64,000 bases of DNA from contig NZ_JACVXD010000004.1 in assembly GCF_014596975.1 (NCBI RefSeq), positions 186,001 to 250,000 on the forward strand. Reading direction: 5' to 3'. Made by a program: the position numbers and the translations under genes. The DNA is from Aestuariibaculum marinum (GTDB lineage Bacteria; Bacteroidota; Bacteroidia; Flavobacteriales; Flavobacteriaceae). The stretch's first letter is position 1. The number at the start of each line of letters is the position of its first letter. This document shows, one piece after another, positions 34,465 through 44,284 of this stretch. Under the pieces are notes generated by a model, which had not been told where the DNA came from, made no database searches, and was given only the letters and a program-made list of their open reading frames with translations.

Positions 34465-37400
34465 ATGATTAAAATAAATAGTGTTTCTCTTTTGATCGCC
34501 CTCGGATTAAGCTATCAAATTTCAGCACAACAATCGGCTGCATATACCAGCGATTTAGTAGATTATCAAAAGGCGCTATCGCTGTACAATAATCAGCAAT
34601 ATATGGCAGCCCAGGCTTTATTTTCAAATGTAAAAAAGCAACATAAAGATGAAGGTTTACAATCAGATTGTACTTATTATATTGCTAATTGTGCCGTACG
34701 TTTAAATCAGCAAAATGCCGATAGACTTGTCGAACGTTTTGTAGAAGATTACCCAACAAGTACTAAGAGAAATACGGCGTATTTAGATGTGGCCGATTAT
34801 TACTTTGCTAATGGCAAGTATGCCTATGCCAGAAAATGGTATGATAAAGTAGATGAAAATGGTTTAGCGTATAGTGATAAAGAGAAATTTTATTTCAATA
34901 ATGGGTATTCGGCCTTTTCTGTAAAACAATATAAGGATGCAAGAATATATTTGTCGCGCGTGGAGAGCTCTAAGGAGTATGGTTCTCAGGCCAAGTATTA
35001 TATTGGATACATGGCTTACGAGGGTGATGATTATAATCAGGCCAATGAGTATTTCGATCAGGTAAGTAATCAGGAGCGTTACAAAGAAAAACTATCGTAT
35101 TATCAAGCCGATTTGAATTTCAAATTAGGAAATTTTGAAAAGGCTATTCAGCTAGCAAAGGCCCAGCTAAAAAAGAGCAACCGTGATGAGGTTTCTGAGC
35201 TTTCCAAGATTATAGGAGAGAGTTATTTCAATTTAGAACAATATGCTGAAGCGATTCCGTATTTAAAAGCGTATAAAGGAAAACGCGGAAAATGGAATAA
35301 TACCGATTTCTATCAATTAGGTTATGCGTATTATAAGCAAGGTGATTACGAAAATGCGGTTTCAGAATTCAATAAAATTATTGGCGGAACCAATAGTATT
35401 GCTCAGAATGCGTATTACCATTTGGGTGAGAGTTATATTAAACTGGATAAAAAGCAAGAGGCTTTGAATGCCTTTAGAAATGCATCTCAAATGGATTTTG
35501 ATTTAAAAATTCAGGAAGATGCGTATTTAAATTATGCTAAAATCAGTTACGAAATTGGTAATGCGTATCAATCAGCACCTCAGGTGTTAACGGGGTACTT
35601 AGACAAATACCCAAAATCAGCATATCGCGATGAGATTGAAACACTGTTAATCGATTCTTATATTACTTCAAAAAATTATAAAGAGGCCCTTGGTTTATTA
35701 GAAGGAAAAAACAGCTTTGAAAACAAAGTGGCGTATCAGAAAGTAGCATTCTACAGAGGTTTAGAGCTTTATAACGAAAGTCAGTTTTTAGAAGCTAAAG
35801 AGATGTTCGAGTTTTCTCTAAAGGAACCTCGCGATGCTAATTATACGGCAAGAGCAACCTTTTGGAAAGCAGAAACCGATTATAATTTAACAAACTACGA
35901 CGATGCCTTGGTAAGTTTTCAGCAGTTTAAACAGCAAACGGGAGCCACGGCAACACCCGAATATGAAAACATCGATTACAATTTGGCCTACACCTATTTT
36001 AAACTGAAAAATTACGAGCAGGCTTCAAAGTTTTTCAGCTCCTTTATTGCAGCCACCAAACAAAGAGATAATGTACGGTTGAATGATGCTTACCTAAGGC
36101 TTGGAGATGCCTTTTTTGTGTCAAGTAACTATCAAAATGCTATTAATGCTTACGAAAGTGCGATTCAGTTAAATGCGATTGAATCTGATTATGCCTTTTT
36201 TCAAAAGGCTATTAGTGCTGGTTATATTGGAAAGGACTCCAAGAAGATTAGTGAGCTAGAGACCTTTATTTCAGATTACCCGAAGTCTAAGTTACTAGAC
36301 GATGCCATGTACGAGTTAGGAAATACATTGGTAAAGGTGAATCAAACGGATAAAGCCATGCGCAGTTATGATCGATTAAATTCGGAATACCGAATGAGTT
36401 CGTTTGTACCAAAATCGTTATTACGTCAAGGGTTGGTGTATTATAATGCTAATCAAAATGATCAGGCCTTAACGAAATTTAAAAAGGTTGCCGCTGATTA
36501 TGAAGGCTCGCCGGAGGCTGTTCAGGCAGTTGCTACGGCGCGACTTATTTATATAGATATGGGGCGGGTTAATGAGTATGCAAATTGGGTGAAAACACTA
36601 AATTATGTAGAGGTTACCGACGCCGATTTAGATAATGCCACTTACGAAGCGGCAGAAAAACAGTATTTAGATAATAATGCTGATAAAGCCATTAAACAGT
36701 TCAATGGGTATTTAAATCAATTCCCTAACGGGTTACATGTGCTTCAATCTCATTTTTATGTCGCACAATTATATTACAAGCAAAATTTATCGGTTAATGC
36801 AGCACCACATTACGAGTATGTTGTTGGTGTGCCCCAGAACGAATTTACAGAAGTTTCGCTTTCTCGATTATCACAGTACTACCTGGAAAATAAAGCTTGG
36901 AGTAAGGCGATGCCTTTACTGAAACGTTTAGAAGAAGAAGCTGGTTTGCCACAAAATGTCATATTTGCTCAGTCGAATTTAATGAAAGCTAATTATCAGT
37001 TAGAGCATTATAACGAAGCTGTATCTTATGCCGAAAAGGTTTTGGCTAATTCTAAAATCGATAATAAAATTCAGGGTGATGCACATATTATCATTGCGCG
37101 TTCAGCGATGAAAACAGGTAACGAAGCAAAAGCTAAAACAGCTTATGTTCAGGTTGAAACCGTTGCCACAGGCGAGACAGCAGCCGAAGCATTATATTAT
37201 AACGCCTATTTTAAAAATAAGGAAGGTAGTTATGAAGCTTCAAATATTGCCGTTCAAAAACTAGCAAAAGATTTTTCAGGATATAAGTATTACAGTGCGA
37301 AAGGTTTGGTGCTTATGGCAAAGAATTTTTATGCATTAAAAGATGCGTTTCAGGCGACTTATATTTTAGAAAGTGTGATAGAAAACTTTAAAGAGTTTGA

Positions 37401-37491
37401 TGAAGTGGTTGAAGAGGCCACCAATGAGTTAAGTGCTATAAAGGCTAACGAAGCTAAGACCAATTCGTCTGTACAACCTGAAGGTAATTAA
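34465..37491 (+). CDS. Secreted tetratricopeptide-repeat protein, 1008 aa
   Basis: Signal peptide at 1-21 (MIKINSVSLLIALGLSYQIS, cleavage near SAQ). The rest is a continuous array of TPR-type helical pairs (e.g. YNNQQYMAAQALFSNVKK, YYKQGDYENAVSEFNKI, YQNAINAYESAIQLNAI), more than 20 by eye, broken only by short spacers. It should be periplasmic or outer-membrane attached and act as a scaffold or assembly factor. The beta-barrel protein 30 bp downstream is probably its partner. No enzymatic motif is present. Similar long TPR proteins occur in Flavobacteriaceae. Confident gene; function inferred. Confidence 0.82.
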   Translation: MIKINSVSLLIALGLSYQISAQQSAAYTSDLVDYQKALSLYNNQQYMAAQALFSNVKKQHKDEGLQSDCTYYIANCAVRLNQQNADRLVERFVEDYPTSTKRNTAYLDVADYYFANGKYAYARKWYDKVDENGLAYSDKEKFYFNNGYSAFSVKQYKDARIYLSRVESSKEYGSQAKYYIGYMAYEGDDYNQANEYFDQVSNQERYKEKLSYYQADLNFKLGNFEKAIQLAKAQLKKSNRDEVSELSKIIGESYFNLEQYAEAIPYLKAYKGKRGKWNNTDFYQLGYAYYKQGDYENAVSEFNKIIGGTNSIAQNAYYHLGESYIKLDKKQEALNAFRNASQMDFDLKIQEDAYLNYAKISYEIGNAYQSAPQVLTGYLDKYPKSAYRDEIETLLIDSYITSKNYKEALGLLEGKNSFENKVAYQKVAFYRGLELYNESQFLEAKEMFEFSLKEPRDANYTARATFWKAETDYNLTNYDDALVSFQQFKQQTGATATPEYENIDYNLAYTYFKLKNYEQASKFFSSFIAATKQRDNVRLNDAYLRLGDAFFVSSNYQNAINAYESAIQLNAIESDYAFFQKAISAGYIGKDSKKISELETFISDYPKSKLLDDAMYELGNTLVKVNQTDKAMRSYDRLNSEYRMSSFVPKSLLRQGLVYYNANQNDQALTKFKKVAADYEGSPEAVQAVATARLIYIDMGRVNEYANWVKTLNYVEVTDADLDNATYEAAEKQYLDNNADKAIKQFNGYLNQFPNGLHVLQSHFYVAQLYYKQNLSVNAAPHYEYVVGVPQNEFTEVSLSRLSQYYLENKAWSKAMPLLKRLEEEAGLPQNVIFAQSNLMKANYQLEHYNEAVSYAEKVLANSKIDNKIQGDAHIIIARSAMKTGNEAKAKTAYVQVETVATGETAAEALYYNAYFKNKEGSYEASNIAVQKLAKDFSGYKYYSAKGLVLMAKNFYALKDAFQATYILESVIENFKEFDEVVEEATNELSAIKANEAKTNSSVQPEGN

Positions 37492-37521
37492 ACCCTGAAT
37501 CTAAACCGAAAATAAGAACTT

Positions 37522-39261
37522 ATGCGAAAGCAAATTAAACATATATTAACAGCTGCTGTAACCTTTTCAGGTATGGCAGTATTTTCTCAAAATAATCCAA
37601 AGGATACACTTAATACAGGGGTAATCGATGTGGTTAAACCTTATACACCAACCATTTCTGATGCCTTTAAAGTAAAAGAAGTCCCGACTTTGGATGATGA
37701 AACCACCGCGACAAAAAAGGATATAAAGTATAATATTTTTTCTTTTCCGGTAGCTTCAACCTTTACGCCTGCTAAGGGAAAAGCTGAAGGAATAGAAAGA
37801 GCGAAACCTGTAAAGTTGTTTGATAACTATGCAACTTTAGGAGTGGGCTCGTATACCACTTTAATAGGAGAGTTGTACGTAAATCATGCTTTAAGTCGTA
37901 CCGAAACGGTAGGTGGATATTTTAGTCATCATTCTTCAGGCGGTGGTATCGAGGATTTAGTGTTCGATGACAATTTTTCAGATTCTAAAATCAATATTAA
38001 TTATGCATCACGATTACGTTATATGTCGTGGAAAGTTGAAGGTGGTTTTCAGCATCAAAATTATAACTGGTATGGGGTTCCGGAATCTCAAATCGATCAG
38101 GCGCAGTTAGATGGGATTCAAGTAGATCATAAATTTAACAATGCCTATGTTGGTGGAGATATCACGTTTGAAGATACCTATTTAAATTCAGGAAGTGCTT
38201 TATTTAGACATTTTGGTGATAATCAGGGGGCGGGAGAAAACCGATTTATATTAAAAGGTAAAGCCGATATTCCTATTAATTATGAAGAAATCGCAACCGA
38301 ACTTAAAATCGATTATTTAGGTGGACGATTTGATAGAAGTTATAATATCGATGAAGAAATAAAATACAGCAATTTTCAAATAGGTTTGTCGCCAACCTAT
38401 CAATTAAAACAAGATGATTTAACGCTGGATTTAGGAATTTCAGTTTATTTTATGAGTGATATTGAGGCTAGTGATAATAAATTGTACTTGTATCCGAATG
38501 TTTCAGCTAGCTATAGAATAGTAAGTGATGTGTTGATTGCTTATGGAGGAATTCAAGGGGATTTGCAACAAAATTCATATTATAATTTTGCTAAAGAAAA
38601 TCCATTTGTGTCCCCAACATTATTTGTGCAGCCAACCGATCAACTTTACAATGCGTTTGCTGGAATAAAAGGAAAGGTAACGAGTAATACGAGTTATAAG
38701 TTTGAAGGACATTATATTTCTGATAAGAGTAAAGCTTTGTTTAAAAATAATGCGATTCAAACCGAGAATCAGAATGCTTACTCGTACGGAAACTCCTTTG
38801 GAGTTGTGTATGACGATATGAAATCGTTTGGAGTCTCAGGGGAATTAAGTGTCGATCTTAATCGAAACTTTACGGCATCGTTAAAAGGGCAGTATTTTGC
38901 ATATTCAATGGATAACGAGGAAGAGGCCTGGAATTTGCCAGACTTTAAAGGCTCATTGTTTTTAGATTATCAAATTGATGAGAAATGGTTTGCGGGTGCT
39001 AATGTGTATTTTGTTGGCAAACGGAAAGATCAATATTTTGTTGCTCCAGGAGATGAATTTGTTAATACGTTACCTCCTGTTACAGTTAGTTTAGATAGTT
39101 ATTTTGATGCTAATGCGCATGCGGGATATCACATAACGGAGCAGCTTTCCATTTTTGCAAAAATGAACAATATAGCCAGTCAGGGGTATCAGCGTTGGCA
39201 AAACTTCTCGGTACAAAGTTTTCAGGCATTGGCAGGAGCAACCTATAAATTCGATTTTTAA
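37522..39261 (+). CDS. Outer-membrane beta-barrel protein (TonB-receptor-like barrel without plug)
   Basis: 579 residues with signal peptide (about 1-22, MRKQIKHILTAAVTFSGMAV). No TonB box or plug domain is visible; after about 60 residues the chain is a long series of amphipathic strands (SYTTLIGELYVNHALSRTET, KFEGHYISDKSKALF) ending in a terminal aromatic strand (GATYKFDF), as in outer-membrane barrels. It directly follows the TPR gene and ends at a good terminator. The pair could form an outer-membrane transport or assembly complex. The family name is uncertain, so no symbol is given. Confidence 0.78.
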   Translation: MRKQIKHILTAAVTFSGMAVFSQNNPKDTLNTGVIDVVKPYTPTISDAFKVKEVPTLDDETTATKKDIKYNIFSFPVASTFTPAKGKAEGIERAKPVKLFDNYATLGVGSYTTLIGELYVNHALSRTETVGGYFSHHSSGGGIEDLVFDDNFSDSKININYASRLRYMSWKVEGGFQHQNYNWYGVPESQIDQAQLDGIQVDHKFNNAYVGGDITFEDTYLNSGSALFRHFGDNQGAGENRFILKGKADIPINYEEIATELKIDYLGGRFDRSYNIDEEIKYSNFQIGLSPTYQLKQDDLTLDLGISVYFMSDIEASDNKLYLYPNVSASYRIVSDVLIAYGGIQGDLQQNSYYNFAKENPFVSPTLFVQPTDQLYNAFAGIKGKVTSNTSYKFEGHYISDKSKALFKNNAIQTENQNAYSYGNSFGVVYDDMKSFGVSGELSVDLNRNFTASLKGQYFAYSMDNEEEAWNLPDFKGSLFLDYQIDEKWFAGANVYFVGKRKDQYFVAPGDEFVNTLPPVTVSLDSYFDANAHAGYHITEQLSIFAKMNNIASQGYQRWQNFSVQSFQALAGATYKFDF

Positions 39262-39283
39262 GATATAGTTTATATAAATTATG

Positions 39284-39312
39284 AAAAGCATCGCTAACGC
39301 GATGCTTTTTTT
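39284..39312 (+). terminator. Intrinsic terminator of the TPR/barrel operon
   Basis: An 11-bp stem (39284-39294 with 39299-39309; AAAAGCATCGC/GCGATGCTTTT), 4-nt loop and T-run, 22 bp after the barrel gene stop. Confidence 0.9.
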
Positions 39313-39443
39313 ATGCTTAAAAGTTAAATAATGTTAAAAAAAGAGTGTTTTATAATGGTACAGTAGTTTTCTTGAGTATTAGTTTAAAGTAGAAAAGTAT
39401 TCTACTAAAGCTCAATTGAAAATTAATAAGACAAACTAACAAA

Positions 39444-40850
39444 ATGATTAAAAAACAAATTCTTTATGTATTGGTTTGCTGCACGTTTGTAATAAATGTG
39501 CTTCACGCAACATCTAAATCAAATTTGTCCACTGTAACCGGACATTTAAATTTCGAATCGAAAACAGGAGAGGTAACACTACATCATGTGGTAGACGGAC
39601 AGTTAGAAGTGCATTCTACAACTTTGGTTAACCAACAAGGCGATTTTGGTTTTCAGTTGCCAGTAGTAGAGCCTGGTTTTTACTTCGTAGATTATGGTCA
39701 GTATAACAATCGTTTAAGAGGTCAAGTGATTCGTTTGTATATTGAACCAGGTTTAGAGATTAAACTAGATATTAACGAGAATGACTATGTTTTAAAAGGT
39801 AAGCATAACGGCTTTAATACTTTAGTTCAGGAAGCTAACAAAATCAATAATACCTTTAGAGAGTATAACCGATTAAAAGCTATGTTTACATATAAAGAGT
39901 TTTTTCCTTTTATAGAAGGTAAAGGTACCAAAATGGTTGAAAATTTTAAAAGGTCAATCAATACTAAAGATAAGACATTCAACGAACTTTTAAAATTAGC
40001 TGTTCAAGCCGATTATGAAACTGAATTGTATTTCTTCTTTCGTTTGCCAAGAATAGCCCACCCTGAAAAAGATAATCGACCAGAAATTTATACTAATTTA
40101 TATACTGAAGGCATTAAGTTTACGAATCCAAACATCTTGAAATTAGATAATGGTTTAATGTGGATGTCAAGCTATTTTAGTTATTATAGACATCGTTCAG
40201 ATGCGCCTTTTTCAAAGTTAGATATAATCGATAATGAAATTAAGCATATTTCAAGCGATAGAGTAAAAGAGGTTTATATTCTTGAAACTTTAAAAAGCCT
40301 AAGATTTAAGCCTGAAGAATATAAAAAGGTAATTCCGCCATTATATCAATATTTAACCTCAGAGAAGAGTAAAGCCTACACTTTAGAGTATGAAAAACAA
40401 ATGCATAAAGAATCTGGCCAGGCGGGATATGAGTTTACCTATGAAGATATAAATGGTAACCCAGTTTCTTTTAAAGATTTTAGAGGTAAATATGTATACA
40501 TAGATATTTGGGCAACGTGGTGTGGACCATGTAAAGCGCAAATTCCATATTTAAAAGAATTGGAGCACGCTTATAAAGGAAAAGATATTGTGTTTATGAG
40601 CATTTCTGTCGATAACATTAAAGATAAACAAAAATGGAAAGACTTCGTGAAAAGCGAAGCTTTAGGAGGGGTACAGTTAATGGCCGATAAAGATTTTGGT
40701 TCTGGAATTACACAGAATTATGAAATTAATGCCATTCCAAGATTCTTGTTGTTTGATAAAGAAGGTAAGATTATTTCAACTGATGCTTTGAGACCTTCAG
40801 ATCCATTGTTAAAAGAACAGTTTGATACATTACTTAACGAAAGTAAGTAA
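39444..40850 (+). CDS. Thioredoxin-like (TlpA-type) secreted protein with N-terminal DUF4369-like domain
   Basis: 468 residues. The N-terminus (about 1-25) is a Sec signal peptide. Residues 30-135 look like a beta-rich DUF4369-like domain (VTGHLNFESKTGEVTLHHVV). The C-terminal third is a thioredoxin fold with the CxxC WATWCGPCKAQ at Cys360/Cys363, FRGKYVYIDIWATW before it and cis-Pro in AIPRFLLF. This architecture is common in Bacteroidota TlpA/AhpC-like proteins involved in periplasmic thiol reduction. Redox partner unknown. Single gene with its own terminator downstream. Confidence 0.85.
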   Translation: MIKKQILYVLVCCTFVINVLHATSKSNLSTVTGHLNFESKTGEVTLHHVVDGQLEVHSTTLVNQQGDFGFQLPVVEPGFYFVDYGQYNNRLRGQVIRLYIEPGLEIKLDINENDYVLKGKHNGFNTLVQEANKINNTFREYNRLKAMFTYKEFFPFIEGKGTKMVENFKRSINTKDKTFNELLKLAVQADYETELYFFFRLPRIAHPEKDNRPEIYTNLYTEGIKFTNPNILKLDNGLMWMSSYFSYYRHRSDAPFSKLDIIDNEIKHISSDRVKEVYILETLKSLRFKPEEYKKVIPPLYQYLTSEKSKAYTLEYEKQMHKESGQAGYEFTYEDINGNPVSFKDFRGKYVYIDIWATWCGPCKAQIPYLKELEHAYKGKDIVFMSISVDNIKDKQKWKDFVKSEALGGVQLMADKDFGSGITQNYEINAIPRFLLFDKEGKIISTDALRPSDPLLKEQFDTLLNESK

Positions 40851-40874
40851 GCTATTATTAATTTAGTTGAAGAG

Positions 40875-40903
40875 AAAAAAGCACCGTGAAACGGTGCTTT
40901 TTT
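40875..40903. terminator. Bidirectional intrinsic terminator
   Basis: A 13-bp stem (40875-40887 with 40891-40903; core AAGCACCGT/ACGGTGCTT), 3-nt loop, with A-runs and T-runs on opposite sides. It serves the thioredoxin gene rightward and overlaps the stop of the convergent methyltransferase. Confidence 0.88.
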
Positions 40904-41607
40904 TATTTCTTTGTTATTCTTGCCAGATAATCAAAATGTTCACCTTCTAAAACGAGTTTACAACTTAAGCCAACAGATTCACAAGTCATTTTTAGGTTTT
41001 CAAAATCGAGATAGAGCCATTTCATAGCATCTTCTTCTTCTTCTTTATAACTTAAAAAATAATCCAGTTCACCATAATATTCAGCATTGGTGTCAATCCA
41101 GAAGCCACCATCTTCTTCGTCTTCATACATGTATTTAATGTCTGAAGAATCGATTAAAATTTGTCCATTAGGATTTAATAAACCTCTAAGATGTGTTAAA
41201 TATTTTGAAACCTGTGACGCTTCCTGAAAAATTCCGGTACCATTCATCAATAAAAGAATGGTGTCAAAGGTCTCGGTTTCATCTAAAATGTCTTTCACTT
41301 CAGTATTTAAGACACCACGTTTTTTAACCACTTCAATAGCACCATCAGAAATGTCAATCGCTTTAACGTCTATTCCTTTTTCTTGTAAATACAAACTATG
41401 ACCTCCGGCACCGCAGCCCACATCTAAGGTTTTGCCTTTAGTAAGTTGTAAGGCTTTTTGTTCCAGTTTAGGCATCTCTTTATAGTTTCGAAACAGGTAG
41501 GGAATCGGTAATTCATCTTCATCTGAAATACTGGTAGAGGTGATGATATCTTCTGTGTAATTTCCGTTTTGGAAGTCTAATAAGGCCTTTCCGAATAAAT
41601 CCTTCAT
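40903..41607 (-). CDS. Class I SAM-dependent methyltransferase
   Basis: 234 residues. Motif I TLDVGCGAGGHSLYL, post-I AIDISDGAIEVVKKRG and TILLLMNGTGIF (motif IV) define the fold. The rest matches the small DUF-type methyltransferases of Bacteroidota (FENLKMTCESVGL). Substrate unknown. It diverges from the YkgJ-type gene across 54 bp and converges with the thioredoxin-like gene through the shared terminator. Confidence 0.84.
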   Translation of the reverse strand: MKDLFGKALLDFQNGNYTEDIITSTSISDEDELPIPYLFRNYKEMPKLEQKALQLTKGKTLDVGCGAGGHSLYLQEKGIDVKAIDISDGAIEVVKKRGVLNTEVKDILDETETFDTILLLMNGTGIFQEASQVSKYLTHLRGLLNPNGQILIDSSDIKYMYEDEEDGGFWIDTNAEYYGELDYFLSYKEEEEDAMKWLYLDFENLKMTCESVGLSCKLVLEGEHFDYLARITKK

Positions 41608-41649
41608 AAAGTTGATGGGTTAAGAGATTTAAGATCTCATTCAAAGTCG

Positions 41650-41657
41650 TATTTTTG
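41650..41657 (+). promoter_or_regulatory. -7 promoter element just upstream of ykgJ-like gene
   Basis: TATTTTTG matches TAnnTTTG and ends only 4 bp before the ATG at 41662, so transcription would begin at or close to the start codon (near-leaderless message). Confidence 0.5.
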
Positions 41658-41661
41658 CACT

Positions 41662-42153
41662 ATGCAAGACATTATTAAAAATCTTCCAAAGCTCGCCAAA
41701 GATAAGCAAAACGAGAACAAGAAATTCTTTAAGAAGCTAAAAAGTAAGCCTCCAAAGGATTTAGATTACATGATGCAGGAGCTGCATGATGAGGAGTTTC
41801 AGCGTACCGATTGTTTACAGTGTGCGAATTGTTGCAAAACGACGGGGCCTTTGTTTACCGATAAGGATATTGAGCGTATTTCGAAGTTTTTTAAAATGAA
41901 ACCACAACAGTTTATCAATCAGTATCTGCGAATTGATAGTGATAACGATTATGTATTACAAAGTGTGCCTTGTACCTTTTTAGATGCCGATAATTATTGT
42001 ATGATTTATGATGTGCGACCAAAGGCCTGTCGTGAATATCCGCATACCGATAGAAAGAAGTTTCAGCAAATATCAAATCTCACGATAAAGAATGTTGCAA
42101 TTTGCCCAGCGGCTTATAATATTGTAGAAGAAATGAAAAAGCGAATCAAATAA
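41662..42153 (+). CDS. YkgJ-family zinc/iron-chelating cysteine-cluster protein
   Basis: 163 residues. The cysteine clusters DCLQCANCCKTTG (about 52-64), SVPCTFLDADNYCMIYDVRP and KACREYP, with a further Cys in VAICPAA, are the YkgJ pattern of 8 or so conserved Cys that bind a metal cluster. Some homologues assist radical or metal-dependent reactions, but the function is not settled. It runs into a terminator that overlaps its last codons. It diverges from a methyltransferase gene. Confidence 0.88.
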   Translation: MQDIIKNLPKLAKDKQNENKKFFKKLKSKPPKDLDYMMQELHDEEFQRTDCLQCANCCKTTGPLFTDKDIERISKFFKMKPQQFINQYLRIDSDNDYVLQSVPCTFLDADNYCMIYDVRPKACREYPHTDRKKFQQISNLTIKNVAICPAAYNIVEEMKKRIK

Positions 42154-42167
42154 TTGATTCGCTTTTT
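42136..42167 (+). terminator. Intrinsic terminator overlapping the ykgJ-like stop
   Basis: A 14-bp stem (42136-42149 with 42154-42167; core AAGCGAATCAA/TTGATTCGCTT) with a 4-nt loop and T-run. The left arm encodes the last Lys-Lys-Arg-Ile-Lys codons of the gene. It may also serve the convergent peptidase in reverse. Confidence 0.85.
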
Positions 42168-42193
42168 AGTTTTTAATTCAGATTGTTTAAATT

Positions 42194-44284
42194 TTATTTT
42201 TTCGGATGAACCAGTTTCATCTCTTTAATAAGTCTCTTGGCGTTGGCGTATTTATCAACAATAAACAAAACATAGCGCGCATCGACCATAATGTTACGAC
42301 AAATATCTGGGTCGTAATTCATGTCGCTCATCGTACCTTCCCAAACACGGTCGAAATTCAGGCCAATTAAATTACCTTCGGCATCCAGAACAGGACTTCC
42401 AGAGTTACCTCCGGTAGTATGGTTTGTACCTATAAAACATACAGGCATTTTTCCATTACTATCCGCATATTTTCCGAAGTCTTTATTGTTGTATAATTCA
42501 ATCAGTTTTTCTGGAACATCAAATTCATAATCTCCAGGAATGTATTTTTCCATCACGCCATCTAAGTAGCTTATGTGATTATAATATACTGCATCGCGAG
42601 GTGCATACCCTTTTACTTTACCGTAAGTAACACGAAGCGTACTGTTGGCATCTGGGAAATAACGCTCCTCAGGTAAAGCTTTCATCAAGGCTGTCATGTA
42701 CTCGGTTTGCAAAGCTGAAATGGCTAAGTTTTTTTCTTCGAACTCAGGATTTACTTCATTGAAGAAGGCTTCAATTATTGGCTTTGCGTAGGCATAGGCC
42801 ACGTCACTATTTAGTTTTTGTAAAATGTCTTCAGTCGAGCCTTCAAATAAAGCTAAAGCTCTGTCTAAATTCGTGAATGCGGTGTTCTCGTAGATTGAAG
42901 CATCAACATTAGTGTTTTTGTATAAGGGCATTACAGCCTCAAAAATACCTTTATCTACAGTGGCATCGTAGTTTTTGTGAATCTTTTTAAGAGTACCTTC
43001 AATAGACGCTTTGGCACGTTCAAAAGCTGCTGGGTTTTTTGCAACGGTTTGCTCGAACTGATACGATCTAAAGGTCATTTGCATTAGTTCATTGGTTACT
43101 AAAAAGACTTCAACGAAATTACGACGCATGATGTTGATGTTGGCAAAACTTTCGTACTGACTTTCAAAATCAGTAAGAATATGACCGTATTCGTCTTCTA
43201 GATCTTTATTCTTTAATGCTTTTTTAAATTTTTCCTCAAATGCTTTACGTTTAGCAATGGCATTCGATTTTTCAATACCTAAATTTTCACCAACCCATTT
43301 TTTCCAGGCATTTGCAATGCTAGCTTGTTTAGCAGCGTATTTAATTCTAATATCGTCACTCGCTTTCATGCTGGAATTGATAACACCTAAAGCAGCTTCG
43401 CGAATAGCTATATTACTGGGGTTATATTCCTGAGTAATATGTTCGATAGCTACGGCTGGTAAATATTCTTCAGTTTTACCAGGGAAACCAAATACCATAG
43501 TAAAATCGTCTTCCTCAATACCATCTAACGATACAGGTAAAAAGTGTTTTGGTTTGTAAGGTACATTGTCTTTACTATACTTTGCTGGTCGATTATTTTT
43601 ATCGGCGTAAATTCTAAATATTGAAAAGTCACCCGTATGTCTTGGGAAAACCCAGTTATCGGTGTCGCTACCAAACTTACCTATGCTAGTAGGGGGAGCA
43701 CCAACCAAGCGCACATCATCGAAACGTTCGGTTACAAATAAAAAATACTGGTTGCCTTTGTAAAACGATTTTACTTTGGTGTCTTGCCAGCTTTCTTTAT
43801 CTACTTTAGTTTGTAAGCTGTTGCTGTTTTTGTCAATTAATGACTGTTTTTCTTTTTCCGTCATATTCTTCGTTACACCTTCAAGGACTTGGCTTGTAAC
43901 ATCTTCGATACGAATGATGAACTCTACATACAACCCTTCATTAGGTAATTCTTCGTCGTAATCCATAGCCCAAAAACCATTTTTTAGGTAATCATTTTCT
44001 AAGGAAGAATGTGATTGAATTTGACTGAAACCACAATGGTGGTTAGTTAAGATTAAACCCTTTGGAGAAATTACCTCACTGGTACAGCCTCCGTTAAAAT
44101 GTGCAATGGCATCTTTTAGACTGGAATGGTTAACATCGTAAATGTCTTTAGCTGTAAGTTTACTGCCTAAACTGGTCATTTCGGTTTCATTCATACCTTC
44201 TAAAAGTGACGGAATCCACATGCCGCCTTGTTGCGCCGTGGCTTGAATACAAATGAAAAGGATAAATAATTTTAAATATCTCAT
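42194..44284 (-). CDS. S46-family dipeptidyl-peptidase 11 (Asp/Glu-specific)
   Basis: 696 residues with signal peptide (MRYLKLFILFICIQATAQ). Motifs of S46: TNHHCG (His82/83), a HTGDFSIFRIY segment with the Asp, and TTGGNSGSPVLDAEG with the catalytic Ser628. The residue 18 positions past the serine is Arg646, at the site where DPP11 has Arg (acidic-residue specificity) and DPP7 has Gly (hydrophobic specificity). So it should be a periplasmic DPP11 that releases dipeptides with Asp or Glu in the second position. It belongs to amino-acid foraging from proteins. It follows a 173-bp gap after the S12 hydrolase gene. Confidence 0.93.
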   Translation of the reverse strand: MRYLKLFILFICIQATAQQGGMWIPSLLEGMNETEMTSLGSKLTAKDIYDVNHSSLKDAIAHFNGGCTSEVISPKGLILTNHHCGFSQIQSHSSLENDYLKNGFWAMDYDEELPNEGLYVEFIIRIEDVTSQVLEGVTKNMTEKEKQSLIDKNSNSLQTKVDKESWQDTKVKSFYKGNQYFLFVTERFDDVRLVGAPPTSIGKFGSDTDNWVFPRHTGDFSIFRIYADKNNRPAKYSKDNVPYKPKHFLPVSLDGIEEDDFTMVFGFPGKTEEYLPAVAIEHITQEYNPSNIAIREAALGVINSSMKASDDIRIKYAAKQASIANAWKKWVGENLGIEKSNAIAKRKAFEEKFKKALKNKDLEDEYGHILTDFESQYESFANINIMRRNFVEVFLVTNELMQMTFRSYQFEQTVAKNPAAFERAKASIEGTLKKIHKNYDATVDKGIFEAVMPLYKNTNVDASIYENTAFTNLDRALALFEGSTEDILQKLNSDVAYAYAKPIIEAFFNEVNPEFEEKNLAISALQTEYMTALMKALPEERYFPDANSTLRVTYGKVKGYAPRDAVYYNHISYLDGVMEKYIPGDYEFDVPEKLIELYNNKDFGKYADSNGKMPVCFIGTNHTTGGNSGSPVLDAEGNLIGLNFDRVWEGTMSDMNYDPDICRNIMVDARYVLFIVDKYANAKRLIKEMKLVHPKK

